A DNA stretch of 15,898 nt from an uncultured Zoogloea sp. Its GTDB lineage: Bacteria; Pseudomonadota; Gammaproteobacteria; Burkholderiales; Rhodocyclaceae. Below the pieces are notes generated by a model, which worked only from the letters and a program-made list of their open reading frames with translations, had not been told where the DNA came from and made no database searches. A program made the position numbers and the translations under genes. This document shows positions 5,306-13,442 of the stretch, piece by piece (position 1 is the stretch's first letter; each line of letters opens with the position of its first letter). Location: contig CALBTT010000221.1 in assembly GCA_937967645.1 (NCBI GenBank), positions 1-15,898 of the forward strand, in the 5' to 3' direction.

Positions 5306-6319
5306 ATGAGTTCAAGGAGCAGCTTCATCACGTCGCTGGCACCGCTGTGCATCATCGGCGGCCTGCTTTACGCGGCGCTATACATCAAGCCGGCAGGGGG
5401 CGGCACCGCCCTCGAGCCACCGGTGATCGCGCCCCGCGATCATTTCTACGCCATGGTCCAGCCGGCTGGCGGGCCGCTCTGGGCGGTGGGCAATGACGGC
5501 AAGGTGGTGCTGGGCGACGGGCAGGGCCGCTGGCAGGTCCAGGCCAGCGGCACCCGCGCCCACCTGCAGTCGGTGGATGCCTGGGATGCCCGGCACGCGC
5601 TGGCCGTGGGCAACGACGGCACGGTGCTCAGCACCGGCGACGGCGGGCAGACCTGGCTGAAGGCCGATGCGCCGGTGTCGGCCACCGCCAACAAGCTGAT
5701 GCGGGTGCAGGTGCTGCCGGACGGTGCCGCCGTGGCGGTCGGCGAGTTCAACACGGTGCTGCTGGGCAGCGCCTATGGTCGCCAATGGACGCGCCTGACC
5801 CCGGAGCAGGATGTGGCCTGGTACGGCCTGGCGGTGCGCGGCTCGCGCATCACAGTGGCCGGTGAGTTCGGCCGCCTGATGCAGTCCGACGACCTGGGGC
5901 GCAGCTGGCGTCCGTCCCACTCCCCGACCGAGGCCCATCTCACCGCCGTGGCCTTCGCCGACGAGCAGCGCGGCGTGGCGGTCGGCCTCAACGGCACCGT
6001 GCTGCTCAGCGAGGACGCGGGCCGCTCCTGGCAGGCGGTCGGCCAGGGCGGCGAGGAGCACCTCTATGACGTGATCTGGGATGGCCGCCGCTTCGTGGCC
6101 TGCGGCGACCGGGGCGTGCTGCTCGAGTCCGTCGATGGCCGGGCCTGGAAGGCCCTCGATGCGGCCCTCGGCGATGCCCGCAACTTCCTGTGGTTCTCCC
6201 GCGTCGTGCCGGGTGCCGATGGCCTCCTGCTGTCCGGCGCCACCCTCGGCGCGATCCGTGGGGACCGTTTCATCTCCCTTGCCGGCGCGTCCGGCCCGGC
6301 GTCCGCCGCGTCCCGTTGA
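5306..6319 (+). CDS. YCF48/BNR-like beta-propeller protein, membrane anchored
   Basis: Protein of 337 residues with one N-terminal membrane segment or uncleaved signal (about 8-27, SLAPLCIIGGLLYAALYI), placing the rest in the periplasm. The body is a beta-propeller with at least six repeats of the type AVGNDGTVLSTGDGGQTW, at about 59-76, 99-117, 143-161, 183-201, 224-242 and 264-281, with a weaker seventh near 306-322. This is the YCF48-like pattern named after the photosystem II assembly factor Ycf48/HCF136. In proteobacteria such proteins are commonly encoded beside RND transporters with DUF1302 and DUF1329 proteins, and probably act as an accessory subunit of that transport system. First gene of the operon; AGGAG lies ten bases before the start, and the RND gene follows after nine bases. 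Exact role unproven. Confidence 0.88.
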   Translation: MSSRSSFITSLAPLCIIGGLLYAALYIKPAGGGTALEPPVIAPRDHFYAMVQPAGGPLWAVGNDGKVVLGDGQGRWQVQASGTRAHLQSVDAWDARHALAVGNDGTVLSTGDGGQTWLKADAPVSATANKLMRVQVLPDGAAVAVGEFNTVLLGSAYGRQWTRLTPEQDVAWYGLAVRGSRITVAGEFGRLMQSDDLGRSWRPSHSPTEAHLTAVAFADEQRGVAVGLNGTVLLSEDAGRSWQAVGQGGEEHLYDVIWDGRRFVACGDRGVLLESVDGRAWKALDAALGDARNFLWFSRVVPGADGLLLSGATLGAIRGDRFISLAGASGPASAASR

Positions 6320-6328
6320 GAGGCTCCC

Positions 6329-8689
6329 ATGCTCGCAAGATTCGTTGATTTCTGTATTGGACGACGGGGCCTGGTGGTCACCGTGATCGGGCTGCTCACT
6401 CTGCTGATGCTCGGTGCGGCCAGTCGCATCCACGTGGGCACCGACTTCGGCGACCTGCTCCCCCGGCACCATGCCTACGTGGAGGTGCATAACCGCTTCA
6501 AGGCCACCTACGGCAGCTCGAACGCCGTGACCATCGTGCTGGAGGCGGAGCAGGGCGACATCTTCCGCTCCGATTTTCTGGAGCGGCTGCGTACCGTGAC
6601 GCTCGAGTTGCGCAAGGTGGACGGGGTCAATCCGGAGCAGATCATCTCCCTGGCCTCGCGCAAGATCGTCGATGTGCGCTCCAGCTCCGACGGGCTGGAG
6701 AGCCGGCCGCTGATGTTCCCCGAGGTGCCGTCCGATGCCGCCGGCCTGGCTGACCTGAAGGCCCGCGTGCAGCGCAACGGGCTGGTGCTGGGCAGCTACG
6801 TGTCCCGCGACCTGGGCGCGGCGCTGGTCACCGTCGACTTCTACGATCACCTGCTCAAGCCCGAGGAGGCCTTCCGCCAGATCCGCGCCATCGCCGACTC
6901 GGTGGCCGGGCCGGGGCTGCGCGTGCGCATGGTCGGCGAGCCGATCCTGGCCGGCTGGGTGGCCTATTTCCTGCCCGAGACCCTGCTCATCCTGACCGCC
7001 ACCCTGGCCGTGCTGGGCGCCTTGCTGTTCCTCTTCTCCCGCACCTGGCGCGGCACCCTGCTGCCCGGCCTGGCCGGTTTCACCAGCGGTTGCTGGGCGC
7101 TGGGCGTGGCAGCGCTGGCCGGGATCCAGTTCGACCCGCTGGTGATCGTGGTGGCCTTCCTGATCACGGCGCGCTCCATCTCCCATTCGGTACAGCTGGT
7201 CACCCGTTTCGATGACGAACTGAAGGCCGGCGCGGCCACCGCCCGGGAGGCCGCGCGCAAGGCCATGTTCGGCCTGTTCAAGCCGGGCATGCTGGGGGTG
7301 ATCGCCGATGCGGGCTGCATGATCATCGTGATCCTGGTGCCCATCCCGCTGATGCAGAAGGTGGCGGTGATCGGCACCGTATGGGTATCGACCATCGCCC
7401 TCAGCGCCGTGGTGATGACTCCGGTGCTGCTCTCCTGGGTGCGCCTGCCGGTGCGCCATGCCCACCCCATCAACCTGATGCCGGCGCTCGACACGGCGAT
7501 GGCCGGGCTGGCCCGCCGGCTGGTCGGGCGCAACGCCTACCGCGTGGTCGCGGTGGCCGGGGTGGTCTTCGTGGTGTCCGGTTGGTTCGCCTTTGATATC
7601 CGCATCGGCGACGCCAATCCGGGCTCGCCCATCCTGCACCAGGATTCCGCCTACAACCGGGATGCCACCGAGATCAACCGGCGCTTCCCCGGCACCGACC
7701 GGATGTTCGTGGTGCTGGCCGGTGAGCAGGCCGACGACATCAAGCGCCCCGAGGCCCTGGAGACGATGAACCGCTTCCAGCGCTACATGGAGGCCCAGCC
7801 GGAGATCGGCGCCAGCCTGTCCCTGGCCGACCTGATCCCGGTGATCAAGCGGGTGATGCGCGACGGCAACCACCACTACGAGGAATTCGGCCGCAACCAG
7901 AACGAGAACGGCGAGCTGCTCTACCTGTTCAGCAGCGGCGGCGCCGACCCCTCCGATCTGGAGCGCCTGGCCGACCGGGACTTCAAGACCGGCGCCATCA
8001 CCCTGTTCTTCCGTGACCACCAGGGCGACACCATCCGTACCGCGGTGGCGCGCATCAAGGAGTTCGCCGCGGCCAACCCGCTGCCGGGCATGCAGCTGCT
8101 GCTGGCGGGCGGTTTTGCCGGGGTCACCGCGGCGGTGAACGAGGTGATCCTGGCCAGCCAGATCGAGAGCATCGCCCTGGCCCTGCTGGTCCTGGTGCTG
8201 TGCTGTGCGGTGACCTACCGCTCCCTCAACGCCGGCATGTTCTTCATGGTGCCGGTGATCCTGGCCAACACCCTGACCTTCAGCTTCATGGCCTGGAAGG
8301 GCATCGGCATGAACATCAACACCTTGCCGGTGGCGGCCCTGGGCATCGGCCTGGGCGTCGATTACGCCTTCTACATCATCGATGACATCCGCGAGGAGCT
8401 GCGCCACGGCAAGTCCCTCGAGGAGGCCATCGCCCTGGCCCTGGCCGGTGCTGGCAAGGGCGTCACGGTCACCGCCGGCACCCTGATCCTGGCGGTGGCC
8501 ATGTGGGGCTTCTCGTCCCTGCGCTTCCAGTCGGAGATGGCCCTGCTGATGGCCATCTGGCTCGGCATCTCGGCCTTCAGCGCCCTCGTGCTGATGCCGG
8601 CGATGGTGGTGGTCTTCAAACCGGGCTTCGTCATGGGGACGGCCCGCGCCGCCTCCGTCGCCCGTCCCCTGCAGTCAATCCAACCCTAG
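6329..8689 (+). CDS. RND-superfamily (MMPL/HAE3-type) transporter
   Basis: Inner-membrane transporter of 786 residues with the duplicated RND layout. TM1 is at about 15-34, periplasmic domain 1 at 35-212, and a block of membrane helices at about 213-370. TM7 is near 405-420, periplasmic domain 2 at 421-610, and the last helices at 611-765. The second half has GLGVDYAFYIIDDIREEL (674-691), the conserved segment of predicted exporters of the RND superfamily; the first-half counterpart is FDPLVIVVAFLITARSISHS (268-287). At under 800 residues it is far shorter than drug-efflux RND pumps such as AcrB and resembles MMPL and hopanoid or sterol transporters. It overlaps functionally with the neighbouring DUF1302, DUF1329 and YCF48 genes and probably moves a lipophilic compound across the envelope, direction unknown. 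GAGAGG overlapping the previous stop serves as ribosome binding site. Confidence 0.93.
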   Translation: MLARFVDFCIGRRGLVVTVIGLLTLLMLGAASRIHVGTDFGDLLPRHHAYVEVHNRFKATYGSSNAVTIVLEAEQGDIFRSDFLERLRTVTLELRKVDGVNPEQIISLASRKIVDVRSSSDGLESRPLMFPEVPSDAAGLADLKARVQRNGLVLGSYVSRDLGAALVTVDFYDHLLKPEEAFRQIRAIADSVAGPGLRVRMVGEPILAGWVAYFLPETLLILTATLAVLGALLFLFSRTWRGTLLPGLAGFTSGCWALGVAALAGIQFDPLVIVVAFLITARSISHSVQLVTRFDDELKAGAATAREAARKAMFGLFKPGMLGVIADAGCMIIVILVPIPLMQKVAVIGTVWVSTIALSAVVMTPVLLSWVRLPVRHAHPINLMPALDTAMAGLARRLVGRNAYRVVAVAGVVFVVSGWFAFDIRIGDANPGSPILHQDSAYNRDATEINRRFPGTDRMFVVLAGEQADDIKRPEALETMNRFQRYMEAQPEIGASLSLADLIPVIKRVMRDGNHHYEEFGRNQNENGELLYLFSSGGADPSDLERLADRDFKTGAITLFFRDHQGDTIRTAVARIKEFAAANPLPGMQLLLAGGFAGVTAAVNEVILASQIESIALALLVLVLCCAVTYRSLNAGMFFMVPVILANTLTFSFMAWKGIGMNINTLPVAALGIGLGVDYAFYIIDDIREELRHGKSLEEAIALALAGAGKGVTVTAGTLILAVAMWGFSSLRFQSEMALLMAIWLGISAFSALVLMPAMVVVFKPGFVMGTARAASVARPLQSIQP

Positions 8690-8696
8690 GAAACCC

Positions 8697-10295
8697 ATGA
8701 TGAAAAAGCGATTGCTCACCCGCCAGGTGGCCGGTGCGGTGGCCGGCCTGTCCCTGTCCTGCGTCCTGTGCAGCCCCGCCCAGGCCGATGATGAAGGCGA
8801 GATCCGTGTCGGCGGCTACCTGCGCGGCTATGCCGGCTGGAACCTGGACGACCCGCAGGAGCTCCGCGGCAACGACCGCGGCCGCCTCAGCATGCTGCGC
8901 GGTCAGGCCTACATCGAGGCCGACTCCAAGGGCCCGCGCCTGCAGTGGAAGATCGCCGGCCGCGCCGTGCGCGAGGCCCGCACCGACTACCTCTCCGACC
9001 TGCAGGATCTGGAGCGCAGCCGGGGCGCCTTCGCCAACCCCGGCTTCAATGTGACCGACATCTACAACTCGGCGCAGATCCGTGAGGCCTGGGTGCAGTT
9101 CCAGCCCACCGAGAACCTCAACGTCAAGTTTGGCCGCCAGCAGGTGGTGTGGGGCGAGACCGACATCTTCCAGGCCCTCGACGTGATCCACGGCTACGAC
9201 AACACCTGGGCGCCGCTGCTGGAGGAGCCGGACGAGACCCGCAAGCCGCTGATCCTGCTCAACACCACCCTGTCGGTACCCGAGGCCGACGGCTCGCTGC
9301 AGCTGGTGATCCGTCCGGGCTGGGACGAGGGCAAGTACATCGGCAGCACCTTCGACCTGTACGGCGGCCGCGGCCGCACAGCGGGCTACAAGGGTGCGTC
9401 GTCGGTGTACGGCAACGGCTTCGACTACCGCCACCCCGAGGGCAACAAGGATGACGTGACCTACGCCCTGCGCTGGAAGGGCCTGGCTGCCGGGGTGAAC
9501 TACCACTTCAGCTACGTGAAGGCGCCCTACACCCGCAACGTGATCGCCAACTCGGTGTACGCACCCTACGTCAAGGCGCCCACCCCCACCTCGCCGACCG
9601 GCCTGCTCAACTGGATCTTCCCGACCGTGGACGTCTTCGGCACCGGGGCCAACGGCTATGTGCAGTCGATCGATACAGTGGTCTCCGGCGAGGTGGTCTA
9701 CACCCGCGGCGAGCCCTTCAACGTGGGCTCGGTGCCGTCGGCCTCGCCCAACTGCCTGGGCGCCATGGGCGGCGTGGCCGACTTCACCAGCTTCAGTGGC
9801 CTGTGCGGGGTGAAGCGCAAGAACACCGTGATGACCATGGTGCGCGCCGAGAAGACCTTCCAGACCATGGACCTGCTGTCCACCAGCGGCCCCCTGTCGG
9901 TGTCGGCCCAGCTCTTCAACACCCGCGTGCTGGGGCTGCGTGACGAGGAGGACCTGGTCCAGTCGATCGGCTACCCCAACCGGGTCAAGCACGACACCAC
10001 CCTCGGCACCCTGGTGGTGCGGGCCCCGTTCAACGGCGACAAGCTCGGCACCACCCTGGCCCTGGGCCGCGATTTCAGTAACCGCGGCACCTTCATGGCC
10101 CTCGCCCTCGATCAGGAGCTGGGCGCCCACTGGCGCCTGCGCGCCGAGGCCGACCTGTTCTGGAGCAAGGAGTCCGACATCGCCATGAAGGACGTGGCCG
10201 GCGTCGGCGTGATCCCGGTCGGCGGTGCGGCCGGCATGCCCGGCGTGCTGGGCCGCAACGACCGCTTCTACCTGCGTGCCACCTACCAGTTCTGA
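8697..10295 (+). CDS. DUF1302 family outer-membrane beta-barrel protein
   Basis: Exported protein of 532 residues; signal peptide 1-30 ending SPAQA. The family signature is REAWVQFQPTENLNVKFGRQ followed by QVVWGETDIFQALDVIHGYDN (129-169 in all), where GRQ-VVWG-TD is highly conserved in DUF1302. Alternating hydrophobic and polar strands and a C-terminal phenylalanine (LRATYQF) fit an outer-membrane porin-like barrel. DUF1302 proteins have been linked by genome context to uptake or release of hydrophobic molecules; no member here has a known substrate. Two adjacent ATG codons (8697, 8700) are both possible starts; AGGAAA overlapping the RND stop codon serves either. The next gene starts 22 bases after its stop. 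Confidence 0.92.
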   Translation: MMKKRLLTRQVAGAVAGLSLSCVLCSPAQADDEGEIRVGGYLRGYAGWNLDDPQELRGNDRGRLSMLRGQAYIEADSKGPRLQWKIAGRAVREARTDYLSDLQDLERSRGAFANPGFNVTDIYNSAQIREAWVQFQPTENLNVKFGRQQVVWGETDIFQALDVIHGYDNTWAPLLEEPDETRKPLILLNTTLSVPEADGSLQLVIRPGWDEGKYIGSTFDLYGGRGRTAGYKGASSVYGNGFDYRHPEGNKDDVTYALRWKGLAAGVNYHFSYVKAPYTRNVIANSVYAPYVKAPTPTSPTGLLNWIFPTVDVFGTGANGYVQSIDTVVSGEVVYTRGEPFNVGSVPSASPNCLGAMGGVADFTSFSGLCGVKRKNTVMTMVRAEKTFQTMDLLSTSGPLSVSAQLFNTRVLGLRDEEDLVQSIGYPNRVKHDTTLGTLVVRAPFNGDKLGTTLALGRDFSNRGTFMALALDQELGAHWRLRAEADLFWSKESDIAMKDVAGVGVIPVGGAAGMPGVLGRNDRFYLRATYQF

Positions 10296-10317
10296 TTTTC
10301 CGCCAGAGGACACACCC

Positions 10318-11577
10318 ATGAAAACCGTACTCCGCCACCCCCTCGCGCTGCTCGCCGGCCTCCTGCTCGGCAGCTTCGCCCACGCCGCCGAGATCCCTGC
10401 CGGCACCGTGCTCAACAAGGCCAGCATCGACAAGCTGCTCACCGAGACCCTCGACGGCAAGCCGCTCAAGAGCCTGCTTACCGAGCGGGTCGAATGGATG
10501 ATCCGCAACCAGGGTTTCGCCATGAAGCTGGCCAACGCCAAGCCCATCGAAGTGGATGCCAAATGGAAGGAGGCCACCAAGCGCAACGCGCCCCAGGTGA
10601 AGTTCGAGGCCGCCACCCGCACGGTGTCGGGCTGGAAGGGCGGGCTGCCTTTCCCGGCCATCGAGGCTAGCGACCCTGCCGCCGGTGACAAGGTGGCCTG
10701 GAACGCCCGCTACGGCCTGCTCGAAGGCTATGCCCAGGACGAGCCCTACGTGGCGGTGTACCTGGTGGACCTCGACAAGGGCGTCGAGCGGGTCCAGAAC
10801 TGGGCCTACAAGCGCGTCATCATGAACGGCCGGGTCGGCGCCGAGGCGGGCACCCTGGGTGACGGCTCGGTGCTCGCCAAGACCCTGGTCTTCCTCACCT
10901 ATCCCCAGGACATCCGCGGCATCGGCTCCTTCTCCCTGCGCCATCTGGATGCCTCCAAGGTGGATGACAAGTGGGTCTACATCAACCAGTTCCGGCGCAC
11001 CAAGCGGGTCTCCGGGGGTGGCTGGATGGATCCCCTGGGGGGCGGTGTGGACATCCTGCAGGAGGACCTCAACGTCTGGGATACCCCGCCCAACTGGTAT
11101 CCCAGCGTCAAGCTGAAGGGCAAGCGCTGGGTGCTGGCGGTGGCTCACGCCGGCAAGCCGGTGGATGAGTCGAAGAAGCGCACCCCCGCAGAACTGCTGC
11201 AGTCCGACCTGGAGCAGCCGCCCTACATCAACAGCCGCAATGCCTGGGAACCCCGCGAGGTGTACGAGCTGGAGGTGACGCCCGCCACCGAGCACCCCTA
11301 TGGCAAGCGCGTGGTGTACGTGGATGCCGAGCTGTTCCAGGCCTACCACTCGGAGATCTACGACAAGAAGGGCGAGTTCTGGAAGTTCATCAGCTACGAG
11401 CGCGCGCCCGTCGTCGGCAAGGACGGCTTCAAGGGCTTCTCCGCGCTGCAGGGCCGCTTCATCGACGTCAAGCGCCGCCATGCCACGGTGTTCGCCAGCG
11501 AGTGGGTCATGAACGATCCCAAGATCAACGACAAGACCATCACCGCCGAAGCCCTCGAACGCGAGGCCGGCAAGTAG
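10318..11577 (+). CDS. DUF1329 family periplasmic protein (LolA/LolB-like fold expected)
   Basis: Exported protein of 419 residues with signal peptide 1-23 or 1-24 (MKTVLRHPLALLAGLLLGSFAHA). DUF1329 proteins nearly always accompany DUF1302 and are thought to be periplasmic carriers with a LolA/LolB-type lipid-binding fold. Recognisable stretches are WKGGLPFPAI (about 103-112), the DIRGIGSFSLRHLD region near 199-212, and RRTKRVSGGGWMDPLGGGVD near 223-242. No lipobox cysteine follows the signal peptide, so a soluble periplasmic form is likely. ATG 10318 is chosen because AGAGGA lies seven bases before it and a signal peptide follows at once; a longer in-frame start would overlap the end of the DUF1302 gene and hide the signal peptide. 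Together with DUF1302, RND and YCF48 it forms the membrane half of the operon. Confidence 0.92.
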   Translation: MKTVLRHPLALLAGLLLGSFAHAAEIPAGTVLNKASIDKLLTETLDGKPLKSLLTERVEWMIRNQGFAMKLANAKPIEVDAKWKEATKRNAPQVKFEAATRTVSGWKGGLPFPAIEASDPAAGDKVAWNARYGLLEGYAQDEPYVAVYLVDLDKGVERVQNWAYKRVIMNGRVGAEAGTLGDGSVLAKTLVFLTYPQDIRGIGSFSLRHLDASKVDDKWVYINQFRRTKRVSGGGWMDPLGGGVDILQEDLNVWDTPPNWYPSVKLKGKRWVLAVAHAGKPVDESKKRTPAELLQSDLEQPPYINSRNAWEPREVYELEVTPATEHPYGKRVVYVDAELFQAYHSEIYDKKGEFWKFISYERAPVVGKDGFKGFSALQGRFIDVKRRHATVFASEWVMNDPKINDKTITAEALEREAGK

Positions 11578-11591
11578 CGCCCGGCAGGCCA

Positions 11592-11607
11592 GGCGGGGCC
11601 GCCCGCC
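11592..11607 (+). other. Hairpin between the transport half and the enzyme half of the operon
   Basis: GGCGGG (11592-11597), loop GCCG, CCCGCC (11602-11607), followed by CCGCGTTTCCCCC. The gap of 68 bases between the DUF1329 and amidase genes is the longest inside the operon. The T-run is too short for a strong terminator; partial termination or an mRNA processing point is possible. Confidence 0.4.
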
Positions 11608-11645
11608 CCGCGTTTCCCCCATTCATCGAAAGAGAGCCAGACACC

Positions 11646-13085
11646 ATGAAGATTGACGAATACAGCCGACTCGACGCCACCGCCTTGGCGGCCCTGCTCG
11701 ACCGGGGCGAAGTGAGTGCCCAGGAGTTGCACGACTGCGCCCGCCGCGCCGCCGCCGGCCTCAATCCCGACATCAACGCCATCATCGAGATGTTTCCCCA
11801 CGCCCTGCATTACGAGCAGGACGGCCTGTTCGCCGGCGTGCCCTTCCTGATCAAGGATCTGGTGCTGCATGCGGAAGGAGTCGCCTGCGATGGCGGTTCG
11901 CGCCTGATGGCCGGCCGCTACGTGTCGGCCCACGACAGCGAACTGATGGCCCGCTTCCGGCGCGCCGGCCTGGCCACCCTGGGGCGCACCACCACACCGG
12001 AGCTGGGCTTCAACGCCAGCACCGAATGCGTGCTGCACGGCCCCACCCGCAACCCGTGGCACCTGGGTCACAGTTCGGGTGGTTCCAGTGGCGGAGCCAG
12101 CGCGGCGGTGGCGGCCGGCATCGTGCCGGTGGCCCATGCCAACGATGGGGGCGGTTCGATCCGCATCCCGGCGGCCGCCTGCGGGCTGGTGGGGCTCAAG
12201 CCGTCGCGCGGGCGCCTGCCCTTCGGGCCCGATTACGGGCTGCCGCTGATGGGGCAGGCCAATGAGTTCGTGGTGACCCGCAGCGTGCGCGACGCGGCTG
12301 CCCTGCTGGATGCTCTGGAGGGACCGCATCCCGGCGAGATGTTCAACATCGAGCGCCCCGCCGAGGCCTACGCCCTGCAGATCCGCCGGCCGGGGCATCG
12401 CCTGTCGATCGCCGTGACCGACCGTCTGCCGGGCAGCGACCAGGCCGACCCGGCCTGCCAGGCGGTGCTGCAGCAGACCATCCGGACCCTGACCGATCTG
12501 GGCCACTCGGTCGAGATCGACGCGCCGTCCTACGACGCGGAGCAGTTCCATTCGGCCAACGTGATGATCTGGTCGTCCTTCCTGGCCTCGGCGGCCCTCG
12601 GCACCGCCGCGGCGCTGGGCCGGGAGTACGACGAGAACGAGGTGGAGGCCTGCACCCGCGCCTGCATCGACTACGGGCGGCGCCTCAGCGGCCTGCAGCT
12701 GGAACAGGCCCTGGCGGCGATGAACAGGGTCAGCCGCCAGGTCGCCACCTTCTACGGCAAGTACGACCTGCTGCTCACTCCCACCATGCGTACGCCCCCA
12801 CCGCCGATCGGCTACCTCAACCAGAACGATCCGCGCCTGGACGCCCGTGGCTGGTACGACCGGATCTTCGACATCTGCCCCTACACCGCGCTGTTCAACT
12901 TCACCGGCCTGCCGGCCATCTCGCTGCCCCTCGGCATGGCCGGCGACCTGCCTGTCGGCATGCACTTCGCGGCGCCGATGGGCGGGGAGGGCATCCTGCT
13001 GCAGCTGGCCGCCGAGCTGGAGAGCGCCATGCCCTGGCATCAGCGGACGCCCGCCGTTCATGCGTCCAGACTGGCCGGAGGCTGA
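11646..13085 (+). CDS. Amidase-signature family hydrolase
   Basis: Cytoplasmic hydrolase of 479 residues that should split an amide to acid and amine or ammonia. The Ser-cisSer-Lys triad is complete: Lys70 in FLIKDL, Ser147 in GHSSGGSSGG, and nucleophile Ser171 in NDGGGSIRIPA. The 24-residue gap between the two serines equals that of known family members such as fatty acid amide hydrolase (217 and 241). No signal peptide. The family covers GatA, fatty acid amide hydrolase, aryl acylamidase, 6-aminohexanoate-cyclic-dimer hydrolase and others, so the substrate cannot be read from sequence. GatA is excluded by context: no gatB or gatC nearby. ATG 11646 is preceded by AGAGAG; a longer start would overlap the DUF1329 gene. 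It is followed after one base by the dimethylformamidase-like small subunit, so the two enzymes are likely made together. Confidence 0.93.
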   Translation: MKIDEYSRLDATALAALLDRGEVSAQELHDCARRAAAGLNPDINAIIEMFPHALHYEQDGLFAGVPFLIKDLVLHAEGVACDGGSRLMAGRYVSAHDSELMARFRRAGLATLGRTTTPELGFNASTECVLHGPTRNPWHLGHSSGGSSGGASAAVAAGIVPVAHANDGGGSIRIPAAACGLVGLKPSRGRLPFGPDYGLPLMGQANEFVVTRSVRDAAALLDALEGPHPGEMFNIERPAEAYALQIRRPGHRLSIAVTDRLPGSDQADPACQAVLQQTIRTLTDLGHSVEIDAPSYDAEQFHSANVMIWSSFLASAALGTAAALGREYDENEVEACTRACIDYGRRLSGLQLEQALAAMNRVSRQVATFYGKYDLLLTPTMRTPPPPIGYLNQNDPRLDARGWYDRIFDICPYTALFNFTGLPAISLPLGMAGDLPVGMHFAAPMGGEGILLQLAAELESAMPWHQRTPAVHASRLAGG

Positions 13086-13086
13086 C

Positions 13087-13440
13087 ATGCACATCGAAAA
13101 CCGGGATCTCCTCTGCTACGCCCGTTTCGACGCGCGCCTGGCCGCGCAGATCGCCCGCAGCATCACCCCGGCGCTGATCGAGGAGCACCGCCGGGCGCCG
13201 CTGGGCGCCCACAGCGATGCCCTGGCGCGGGTCCTCAACTACTTCCGGCGCGGGCCGGTGCCCGGCAAGTACGGCATCGCCACCGCCGGCCCCTTCGGCC
13301 CCTACCGCATCGTGCGCCTGACCGGGCAGCGCGGCCGGCGCCCGGAGCCGGCCGACGAAACCCTCTACGACAGCATGGACGCGGTGTATCACGCGGTCTT
13401 TCTCAAGCGTCTGGCCGACTTCCAGGCCGCAGCGAGGTAA
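13087..13440 (+). CDS. N,N-dimethylformamidase-like small (alpha) subunit
   Basis: Protein of 117 residues, placed directly before the large subunit as dmfA1 is before dmfA2 in known dimethylformamide degraders. It keeps the family pattern: IEEHRRAPLG (31-40), LNYFRRGPVPGKYGI (50-64), a PYRIVRL strand (72-78), and HAVFLKRLADF near the C terminus (102-112). The small subunit has no catalytic residues; in the Paracoccus enzyme it packs against the large subunit in an alpha2beta2 unit. That subunit is about 132 residues, so this one is shorter, mostly at the N terminus. GGAGG overlaps the end of the amidase gene and lies five bases before ATG; the stop is two bases before the next start, which suggests coupled translation. 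Substrate may differ from dimethylformamide. Confidence 0.85.
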   Translation: MHIENRDLLCYARFDARLAAQIARSITPALIEEHRRAPLGAHSDALARVLNYFRRGPVPGKYGIATAGPFGPYRIVRLTGQRGRRPEPADETLYDSMDAVYHAVFLKRLADFQAAAR

Positions 13441-13442
13441 TC

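Noticed and set aside
5378..8407. Minus-strand open frame of 1009 codons opposite the YCF48 and RND genes
   Set aside because: Rich in His, Gln, Gly and Ala with no domain pattern; it arises because GC-rich third codon positions on the plus strand remove stops from this frame. The plus-strand genes have clear family motifs.
10225..10317. Longer N terminus for the DUF1329 protein
   Set aside because: Would overlap the DUF1302 coding end and bury a clean signal peptide that begins at 10318.
11646..13085. Amidase gene as gatA (glutamyl-tRNA amidotransferase subunit A)
   Set aside because: The triad is shared by the whole family, but there is no gatB or gatC next to it and it is coupled to dimethylformamidase-like genes.
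8631..13094. Three more long minus-strand open frames (8631-10691, 10093-11622, 11394-13094)
   Set aside because: Same composition artefact opposite recognised DUF1302, DUF1329 and amidase genes; no ribosome binding sites or motifs.
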